DNA from: Betaproteobacteria bacterium | GTDB lineage: Bacteria; Pseudomonadota; Gammaproteobacteria; Burkholderiales; SG8-41 | NCBI GenBank assembly: GCA_016868035.1 | Contig: VGID01000002.1 | Coordinates: 55,037 to 119,036 of the forward strand | DNA length: 64,000 nucleotides | Direction of reading: 5' to 3' | Shown: positions 58,199 through 64,000 of the stretch, one piece after another | How the letters are laid out: each line of letters starts with the position of its first letter | Numbering within the stretch: the stretch's first letter is position 1 | Position numbers and translations under genes: made by a program | The notes under the pieces: model-generated | Seen by the model: the letters and a program-made list of their open reading frames with translations, nothing else | Told to the model about the DNA's origin: nothing | Database searches by the model: none

Positions 58199-59937
58199 GG
58201 CTTCTCGCGCTGCACCCCGGCTGCCAGGGCAGCAGCCACCTTGTCCTTGCCGTATTCGTGTTCGGCGGCCGCGCGCGAAACCTTTCCGCTCTTGAGGTCT
58301 CGGGCAAGTGCGTCAACAGAACGCTCTTCGGGGGAGCCGTAACCTCCACCCCCGGGCGTTTCGATGCGCATCGCATCGCCCACCTTCATCTCGACCCGCG
58401 CGACCTTGGAGTACAGCAACTCCTCGTCCGGCCGTCCGGGATTGCGAACGAGGCGCGCGCGGCGACCGTCAAGGCCTCCGAAAACGCCGGCCGGAGCACC
58501 GACCGTGTGGCTGTCCGACCGCACGGAGAAGATCGTGCCCGGCACGACGGCGCGGATCTGCCGCGCGATCCCCAGCCCGCCGCGCAGCTTGCCCGCTCCG
58601 CCCGAATCCTGGACCAGCGCGTACTCATCCACCATCAGCGGATATTCGACTTCGAGTGCCTCGACCGGGAGGTTCGAGGTGTTGGTCATGTGCACGTGAA
58701 CGGCATCCATTCCATCCTGGTCGGAAAGCGCGCCGCTTCCTCCTCCCAGCGTTTCGAGATAGACGTACTGCCCCTGCCGGCGCGCGAGCCCGCCCGAATA
58801 CACGATTGCGGGCACGACGTCGTTGCCCGAGGCCATCACGCGCTCCCGAGACAGCACACCCCGAAACGCGCCGAAGATCGCGCCGGCCACTTTCTGGCAC
58901 GTGATCGAGCGCGCGCCTACCGCCGCGCCGGGCCGCGGGTTGACGATGGAGCCCTCCGGTGCCCGGATGGTCACCGCGTCGAACATTCCCGCGTTCGGAA
59001 GCAGTTCCGGGTCGAGCAAGGCCTTCAACGCGTAATACACGCTCGCCTGCAGCGCATTCGCGGGGATGTTCATGGCGCCGCGCGCCTGCGGGCCGGTTCC
59101 GGCAAAGTCCACCTCGAGCGCGTCACCCCCGACGCGCACCGTCACCGTGATCGGAACCGGTTCGCCGCCCATGCCGTCGTCGTCGAGGTAATTGGTGAAT
59201 GCGTACTCGCCGCGTTTCAGCTCCGCGATGCGCTTTCGAAAACGCCGCCGCGTGTAGGCCACGATGTCCTCGATCGACCTGCGCACGGACTCGATGCCCA
59301 TCTGCCGCGCGAGTCCACGCGCGGCTTCCGCACCGCGCTGATTGGTCGCAATCTGCACTTTCAGGTCGAGCGCGCGCTCTTCCGGATCGCGGGTATTGCA
59401 GCAGATCAGGTTGAGCAGCCCGCCATCAAGCTCTCCTGCACGCACGATCTTCAATGCAGGGATGCGGATCCCTTCCTCGAAAATCGAGCGCGAGCCGCCG
59501 GCGATCGATCCGGGCACGACGCCGCCGACGTCGGCGTGATGGCCGATGTTCGCGGCGAAAAACTCGATGTTTCCCCCGACGAAGACCGGCGTGACGATGG
59601 TGATGTCGGGCAGATGCGTGCCGTTGGCGAGGTACGGATCGTTGCAGATGTACGCGTCGCCATCGCGCATGGTCGCGATCGGATAGGCCTCGAGTACCGC
59701 CGACACACCGCCGTCGAGCGAGCCGAGATGAAGCGGTATCTGCGTGCCCTGCGCGATGAGTCGCCCCCTGCCATCGAAAAGCGCCACCGAACAGTCGCGC
59801 CGTTCCTTGATGTTGGTCGAAAACGACGAGCGCACCAGCGTGTTATTCATTTCCTCGGTAATCGAGAGCAGGCGGTTGGAGAACACCTCCATCGCGATCG
59901 GGTCGATGATACCGGCGGAGTTACCTGACTGATCCAT
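58195..59937 (-). CDS. Hydantoinase B / oxoprolinase family protein (second copy)
   Basis: 580-aa HyuB-type subunit. SFSTNIKERRDCSVALFD near residue 40, CNDPYLANGTHLPD near 97, HHADVGGVVPGS near 132 and glycine-rich TPGGGGYGSPEE at the end match the family. It is longer at the C-terminus than the 7506-9134 copy by a Lys/Ala-rich tail. Its ATG at 59937 lies inside the last 17 bases of hyuA, so translation is coupled. Substrate unknown. Confidence 0.92.
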   Translation of the reverse strand: MDQSGNSAGIIDPIAMEVFSNRLLSITEEMNNTLVRSSFSTNIKERRDCSVALFDGRGRLIAQGTQIPLHLGSLDGGVSAVLEAYPIATMRDGDAYICNDPYLANGTHLPDITIVTPVFVGGNIEFFAANIGHHADVGGVVPGSIAGGSRSIFEEGIRIPALKIVRAGELDGGLLNLICCNTRDPEERALDLKVQIATNQRGAEAARGLARQMGIESVRRSIEDIVAYTRRRFRKRIAELKRGEYAFTNYLDDDGMGGEPVPITVTVRVGGDALEVDFAGTGPQARGAMNIPANALQASVYYALKALLDPELLPNAGMFDAVTIRAPEGSIVNPRPGAAVGARSITCQKVAGAIFGAFRGVLSRERVMASGNDVVPAIVYSGGLARRQGQYVYLETLGGGSGALSDQDGMDAVHVHMTNTSNLPVEALEVEYPLMVDEYALVQDSGGAGKLRGGLGIARQIRAVVPGTIFSVRSDSHTVGAPAGVFGGLDGRRARLVRNPGRPDEELLYSKVARVEMKVGDAMRIETPGGGGYGSPEERSVDALARDLKSGKVSRAAAEHEYGKDKVAAALAAGVQREKP

Positions 59938-61999
59938 ATTCGGGACGTGCGGATCCGTTTCCGATCCGGATGACCAGGTTGCCGATGCGGTCCACGCAGG
60001 CGCGCTGGCCGGGAGAAAGCAGGGTCGTGGAGCTCATCTCCTCGATCAGCGCCGGGCCGGCGAGCCGCGCTCCTGCAGCGAGCTTTGTCCGGGCGTAGAC
60101 CCGGGTATCGATCCAGCCGTGCACGGCCCCGTGGTAGATCGCGCGATCACCGATGCATGCGTTTGCCAGCTCGCCGGCACCGTTCAGTTCGCGCAGCGGC
60201 GCCTTCGGGACGCGTCCGACCGCCTGCAACCTGCAGTTGACGACCTCGATAGCGCGATCCGGCAGGCGGTAGCCGTACTCCTGCTCATGCGCCCGATGGA
60301 ACGCAGCAACGAATGCGCCAATGCCGGCCTCCGCCGCACCCTCAAGCGGCACGATCACCTCGAAGTTCTGCCCCTGATAGCGTGCGTCGACGTAGAAGTG
60401 AAGGACACGATCGGCGGGCGCGACCCGTTCCCGTTCCAGCCATTGGGCTGCTTCTGCGGCCATCTCGCCGAACAAGCCGCACACCCGGCGCCAGCTCTCG
60501 GTGGTCAGTTCCGCGATCTCGCTGCGAACGAAGTCGAAGCTCACGTCGGTGAGCAGCATCCCGCGCGCGCACATCGCGCCCGGCTCCTGGGGCACGACCA
60601 CCGTCGGGATGCCGCACTCCGCGGCAATCTCGGTGGCGTGCAGCGGGCCGGCGCCTCCATAGGCAAACAGTGCAAACTCCGAAAGGTCGTATCCGCGCTC
60701 GGTGGAGACCGCCCGGATGGCACGGCTCATGTTGGCGTTCGCGATGCGCACCACGCCCTCGGCCGCCGCCTCCAGCGCGAGCCCCAGCGGCCGGGCAACG
60801 TTGCCCAGGATCGCCTCGCGCGCGGCCGCCTCGCTCACGGGCAGCCGGCCGCCGAGCAGCGCAACCGGATTGAGCCGATGCAAGCAAATCATGGCGTCGG
60901 TGATGGTGGGCTCGTTCCCGCCCTTCACGTACGCCGCAGGCCCGGGGTCGGCGCCCGCGCTCCTCGGACCCACCTTCAGCGCGCCCGCGTCATCCGTCCA
61001 GGCGATCGAGCCGCCACCCGCTCCGATTACATGGATGTCCACCATCGGCGTCTTCACCGGGTACCCGGCCACGGACTGGCTGGAACTGAACAAGGGCTTC
61101 CCGCGCCAGACCAGCGACACGTCCGTGCTCGTGCCCCCCACATCGAAGGTCACGAGGTTCCCGAATCCCGCCGCCTCGCCTACCGCGGCCGCTCCGACCA
61201 CGCCCGCCGCCGGGCCAGAGAGGCAAGTGCGCACCGGAAACGAGCGCACCGCGCGCACCGACATCAGGCCGCCATTGGAATGAATCGTGTACGGCTCGGC
61301 CGCGATGTCGAGCGCCCTGACGCGCTCGAGGAAGCGGTCAAGATAGCTTTCCATGCGCGGACCCACGGCAGCGTTGAGCACGGTGGTGGACAGCCGCTCG
61401 AACTCGCGGAACTCCGGCAGGACTTCGCTGGATACGCTGAGGTACGCCTCCGGCATCAGGCGCTGGACCACGGCCCGCGCGCGACGCTCGTGATCGGGAT
61501 TGCAGTACGAATGGAGAAAGCAGATTGCGACCGAGCTCACGCCATCTGCCTTGAACCGCTGCACTGCGCGCTCGACTTCGCGCTCATCGAGCGCCAGCAG
61601 CACGGAACCTGCCGCGTTGACACGCTCGCCCACTTCGATCCGGTGCTCGCGGCGCGCGAGCGCGGGGGGCCTCGTCACCCGGTAATCATAGAGATGTGGC
61701 CGGATCTGCCGGCCGATCTCCAGCACGTCGCGGAATCCTTTCGTGGTGATGAGCCCGGTAAGGGCGCCCTTGCGCTCGATCACCAGGTTCGTGGCGACGG
61801 TGGTGCCGTGTCCGACATGGCCTAGCTCGCGCGGCGCGATGCGGTAGGCGTCGAGCAGGTCGGCGATGCCGCGCGCGATCGCCTCCGACGGGTCGTGCGG
61901 CGTAGACGCGACCTTGTGAAAGCGCACGCTGCCGTCGCGCTCGTCGAGCAGCGTGAAATCGGTGAAAGTGCCGCCGACGTCGATGCCGAGGCGGTGCAT
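59921..61999 (-). CDS. Hydantoinase A / oxoprolinase family protein (second copy)
   Basis: 692-aa ATPase subunit. Nucleotide motifs LGIDVGGTFTDFTL (residues 4-17), VTFDVGGTSTDVSL near 275 and GGGSIAWTD near 320. The start ATG shares its A with the Bug gene's TAA (TAATG at 61997-62001). It diverges in sequence from the 9131-11203 copy but has the same architecture, so two independent acquisitions of HyuA/HyuB-like enzymes are likely. Possible substrates are hydantoins, oxoproline or ketones. Confidence 0.92.
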   Translation of the reverse strand: MHRLGIDVGGTFTDFTLLDERDGSVRFHKVASTPHDPSEAIARGIADLLDAYRIAPRELGHVGHGTTVATNLVIERKGALTGLITTKGFRDVLEIGRQIRPHLYDYRVTRPPALARREHRIEVGERVNAAGSVLLALDEREVERAVQRFKADGVSSVAICFLHSYCNPDHERRARAVVQRLMPEAYLSVSSEVLPEFREFERLSTTVLNAAVGPRMESYLDRFLERVRALDIAAEPYTIHSNGGLMSVRAVRSFPVRTCLSGPAAGVVGAAAVGEAAGFGNLVTFDVGGTSTDVSLVWRGKPLFSSSQSVAGYPVKTPMVDIHVIGAGGGSIAWTDDAGALKVGPRSAGADPGPAAYVKGGNEPTITDAMICLHRLNPVALLGGRLPVSEAAAREAILGNVARPLGLALEAAAEGVVRIANANMSRAIRAVSTERGYDLSEFALFAYGGAGPLHATEIAAECGIPTVVVPQEPGAMCARGMLLTDVSFDFVRSEIAELTTESWRRVCGLFGEMAAEAAQWLERERVAPADRVLHFYVDARYQGQNFEVIVPLEGAAEAGIGAFVAAFHRAHEQEYGYRLPDRAIEVVNCRLQAVGRVPKAPLRELNGAGELANACIGDRAIYHGAVHGWIDTRVYARTKLAAGARLAGPALIEEMSSTTLLSPGQRACVDRIGNLVIRIGNGSARPEYGSVR

Positions 62000-62970
62000 T
62001 ACAGTTCGAGCTTGATTCCGGCTTGCTGGATCACCTTGCGCCATTTCGCGATTTCATCGGCCACCTTCCTGCCGAAATCGGCCGGGGTGCTGCCCACGAC
62101 CACCAGCCCTTGGCTGGCCAGCAGCTCGCGCATCCTGGGCGCGTTGAGCGCCTGGGTCGTATCCTCCTGCACGCGCTTGACCACGTCGGGAGGGCTGCCC
62201 GCCGGAGCGAAGAAACCGAACCACACGAGCGCCTCGAATCCCGGAAAGCCCGACTCGGCGACGGTCGGCACGTCGGGCACGGTCGGCGAGCGCTGGAGGC
62301 TGCTGATGGCGAGCGTGCGCAGCTTGCCGGACTTCACGTGCGGAAGGGAGGTCATGATGACGTCGAACATAAGCGCGATGTGGCCGCCGAGCAGATCGAT
62401 CATCGCCGGGCCGGTGCCCTTGTATGGCACGTGCACCATCCGGACCTTCGTAACGGACTGGAACAACTCCATTGCCATGTGCGAAGCGCTGCCGTTGCCC
62501 GCGGTGCCGAAGTTGAGCTGCGCCGGTCGAACCCTCGCGAGCGCGACCAGTTCCGTCACGGATCTGACCGGGACCGACGGATGGACCGAGAGCAGCTGCG
62601 GTATGAAGGCAAACTCGGTCACCGGCACGAAATCCCGCTGCGGATCGAACGGCAGTTTCTGGTAGAGGCTGGCCGCCACGGCATTGGTGGTGACGGTGCC
62701 CACCAGCAGGGTATAGCCGTCGGAAGGAGCCTTGGCGACGAAGTCGGCGCCGACGATGCCGCCGGCACCGGCCCGGTTCTCGACCACCACCGGCTGTTTC
62801 CACGTTTCGTTGAGGCGCTGCGCGATACTGCGCGCCAGCAGATCGGTGGAACCGCCGGCCGCGAAGGGAACCACGATTCGGACCGCCTTGGTTGGATAGG
62901 GCAGGGCCGCCTGTGCCGCGCCTCCGGCCAGCACCACGGACCAGCAGATCAGAACGCTGAAGCATCTCAT
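61999..62970 (-). CDS. Bug-family (TctC-like) periplasmic substrate-binding protein
   Basis: 323-aa receptor, signal peptide ending near AAQAA-LPYPTK (residue 23). Motifs: VRIVVPFAAGGSTDLLAR, VVVENRAGAGGIVGA, MVHVPYKGTGPAMIDL and VPTVAESGFPGFEA. GGAGG lies five bases before ATG 62970. It is the first gene of a Bug-HyuA-HyuB operon and is coupled to HyuA by TAATG, in the reverse gene order of the 6.4-11.2 kb set. Confidence 0.94.
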   Translation of the reverse strand: MRCFSVLICWSVVLAGGAAQAALPYPTKAVRIVVPFAAGGSTDLLARSIAQRLNETWKQPVVVENRAGAGGIVGADFVAKAPSDGYTLLVGTVTTNAVAASLYQKLPFDPQRDFVPVTEFAFIPQLLSVHPSVPVRSVTELVALARVRPAQLNFGTAGNGSASHMAMELFQSVTKVRMVHVPYKGTGPAMIDLLGGHIALMFDVIMTSLPHVKSGKLRTLAISSLQRSPTVPDVPTVAESGFPGFEALVWFGFFAPAGSPPDVVKRVQEDTTQALNAPRMRELLASQGLVVVGSTPADFGRKVADEIAKWRKVIQQAGIKLEL

Positions 62971-63055
62971 CACCGCCTCCTCTCCGCGCGCCTCATAACG
63001 CCATCGCGAACTATAGCAAATCGCGGGTGACTGCCCGCCGGGTTGCCGGGCCGAT

Positions 63056-63085
63056 TTGTAGGCAGGCGCCGGGGAGTGCTAGAAT
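63056..63085 (+). promoter_or_regulatory. Promoter of tRNA-Val
   Basis: TTGTAG (63056-63061) and TAGAAT (63080-63085), 18 bp apart, with the tRNA 5' end about 15 bases downstream of the -10. Both hexamers are near consensus and suit stable RNA. Confidence 0.6.
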
Positions 63086-63099
63086 TTTTGCCTTTTCAA

Positions 63100-63174
63100 G
63101 GGTGGTTAGCTCAGCGGTAGAGCACTGTCTTCACACGGCAGGGGTCACAGGTTCGAACCCTGTACCACCCACCA
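63100..63174 (+). tRNA. tRNA-Val (CAC)
   Basis: 75 bases with encoded CCA. Acceptor GGGTGGT/ACCACCC, D-arm GCTC/GAGC, anticodon stem CTGTC/GGCAG with loop TTCACAC giving CAC, T-arm ACAGG/CCTGT. It is followed directly by phage-like and IS-like sequence, so its 3' end is a possible integration target. Confidence 0.95.
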
Positions 63175-63331
63175 TTAAATCAACGCGTTATGAGATACCC
63201 GGTGCGGTGGGTATGAAAAAAGTATGAAATAGCGTGCCCCGGACCGCGCCCCTCAGGAGCAAGTGAGTACTTGCATCTGATTGCCGCCTCGGGCCGGTGA
63301 TCGCACCCCATTACGCGCGCGGCCTATCAGT

Positions 63332-63616
63332 TCAGGGGTCGCATGTAACGCTTGGCCGTGAGGCATCGTTCGTCGGACCGAAATGCACGATTTCGACGGT
63401 CAACGGCCCGCAGTCGCCACTCCCGTGGCGCAATTCCGTCGGAATCAGCCGCGCCGCGATCCGGTAGAACTCCGTCGGATTATCCCGCGCCCAAGCCGCA
63501 AAGGCTTCATCACCGCCGATGTCGTGATACACCGCCTGCACCGCCTCGCGGAATGCGCGGGTGATCTTGTTCGGCGTGCCTTTCGTGCGACCGCCGGTCT
63601 TGATGCCTTTCGCCAT
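63332..63616 (-). CDS. Phage-like small protein (KGTPNKITRAF family), 94 aa
   Basis: Short basic protein beginning with a GGRTKGTPNKITRAFREAV motif followed by DEAFAAWARDNPTEFYRIAARLIPTEL, as seen in small proteins encoded next to phage packaging genes. Here it stands between tRNA-Val and IS-like sequence. ATG 63616 has AAGGAA eight bases upstream. The DNA-binding-like N-terminus suggests a small terminase or regulator role, unproven. Confidence 0.72.
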   Translation of the reverse strand: MAKGIKTGGRTKGTPNKITRAFREAVQAVYHDIGGDEAFAAWARDNPTEFYRIAARLIPTELRHGSGDCGPLTVEIVHFGPTNDASRPSVTCDP

Positions 63617-63648
63617 GATCTATTCCTTGCTACTTTAGACCCCTCGGC

Positions 63649-63876
63649 TCAATGAATCGTGCCGCTGCACTTCGCCGCCAGAGCCCGGAAGCACATCAGC
63701 GCCCGGTTTCGGTCGAGATCGCGCAAGGCAACCTCTAGCGCCTCGGCTCGGTCCTCCGGGCTGAAACCGTGGGCCTCGGCCACCTGGTTGACGAGCCGGC
63801 GCAGTTCAGCCTCGGTTGCACCAAAGTTGCGCAGTTCTGCCCCCTCAGTTGCGGGGTAGTTGCGTTGGAGGTCTTG
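63649..63876 (-). pseudogene. 5'-truncated ORF, phage- or element-derived
   Basis: A 75-codon open frame ends with TGA at 63649-63651 and gives ELRNFGATEAELRRLVNQVAEAHGF, split here for length, then SPEDRAEALEVALRDLDRNRALMCFRALAAK. No ATG or TTG lies in its first 31 codons and it opens directly after a stop at 63877. It looks like a helical small protein whose 5' end was removed, possibly by the element ending at about 63898. Function unknown. Confidence 0.5.
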
Positions 63877-63897
63877 TCAATAGGTGTGTAAAAAGAT

Positions 63898-64000
63898 TCA
63901 GGCGGCTTTCCTTGTCGGCTCGATCCTCGTGCGCACGGCGATTCCGTCCTTGAACAGTTTTCCGTCGTAGACATCCCTCATCAGATGCGGCGCGTTGAGC
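63898..64000 (-). CDS. C-terminal fragment of an open frame cut by the window edge (possible transposase end)
   Basis: The frame runs in from the window's right edge, ends NAPHLMRDVYDGKLFKDGIA (residues before the last VRTRIEPTRKAA) and stops with TGA at 63898-63900. A GTGTGTAAAAAG sequence follows right after (63885-63895), reminiscent of IS256-type inverted-repeat ends. I do not recognise the protein. Only 33 residues are seen. Confidence 0.4.
   Translation of the reverse strand, partial: LNAPHLMRDVYDGKLFKDGIAVRTRIEPTRKAA

Noticed and set aside
63735..63974. 79-codon minus-strand open frame
   Set aside because: Overlaps two other minus-strand frames with better protein character; composition (Ser/Arg/Pro-rich) suggests chance.

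Overview
The window looks like a chromosomal segment of a high-GC betaproteobacterium of the Burkholderiales/Alcaligenaceae type. This rests on nine Bug-family (TctC-like) periplasmic carboxylate receptors in 64 kb, repeated hydantoinase/oxoprolinase, CoA-transferase and amidohydrolase genes, and a glutamyl-tRNA synthetase next to tRNA-Ala and tRNA-Glu. No ribosomal, replication or cell-division genes are present. Most of the window is catabolic and scavenging: one Bug receptor beside each small set of enzymes, usually tightly packed on one strand with ATGA, TGATG or TAATG overlaps.

Layout. 0.2-5.8 kb: a GYD-domain protein, an enolase-superfamily isomerase, a Bug receptor, a 3-hydroxyisobutyrate-dehydrogenase-like oxidoreductase, an MFS transporter and a small two-helix membrane protein. 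5.95-6.4 kb: a decayed ISL3-type transposase. 6.4-11.2 kb: a minus-strand Bug/HyuB/HyuA set. 11.7-13.1 kb: an MmgE/PrpD protein. 13.2-19.6 kb: a minus-strand run with a Bug receptor, two dimeric alpha/beta-barrel proteins, a PRISE-like reductase, an FAD oxidoreductase, a maleate-isomerase-like enzyme and an arylmalonate-decarboxylase-like relative. 19.7-29.0 kb: a minus-strand CoA pathway (ligase, CoA-transferase, acyl-CoA dehydrogenase, hydratase, 3-hydroxyacyl-CoA dehydrogenase on two genes, BadI/MenB-like ring hydrolase, quinone oxidoreductase) with its own Bug receptor.

29.3-45.2 kb is, by eye, lower in GC and bracketed by a 17-bp direct copy of the 3' end of tRNA-Glu, so it may be a tRNA-targeted island. 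It holds a deaminase, two Bug receptors, an M24 hydrolase, two tandem unknown small proteins, an aconitase-like protein diverging from a GntR/UTRA regulator, an amidase with a GatC-like partner, a phosphosulfolactate-synthase-like protein, another Bug receptor, a frameshifted copy of the small membrane protein, and the most unusual locus. In that locus a CysB-like LysR regulator diverges from a conserved unknown protein, followed by a UGSC-family selenoprotein gene. The selenoprotein frame is interrupted by an in-frame TGA (43681-43683) that reads as selenocysteine in U-G-S-C, and a bacterial SECIS-like hairpin follows it directly. A further Bug receptor comes next.

45.2-47.9 kb carries tRNA-Glu, tRNA-Ala, gltX and a polysaccharide deacetylase. 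The spacers here and up to 51 kb, plus one at 29.25 kb, are built from degenerate 7-bp tandem repeats. 48.1-53.9 kb: HyuC-type amidohydrolase, gamma-glutamyltransferase, Gfo/Idh/MocA oxidoreductase, nucleotidyltransferase and a flavodiiron-like metallo-beta-lactamase protein. 54.1-58.2 kb: DadA-like dehydrogenase diverging from a three-subunit HcnABC/opine-oxidase-like dehydrogenase. 58.2-63.0 kb: a second HyuB/HyuA/Bug set. 63.1-64.0 kb: tRNA-Val followed by phage-like and IS-like debris. Stretches 1-217, 509-719 and 52122-52241 show nothing I can support as a gene. All coordinates were read by hand and no database search was possible.
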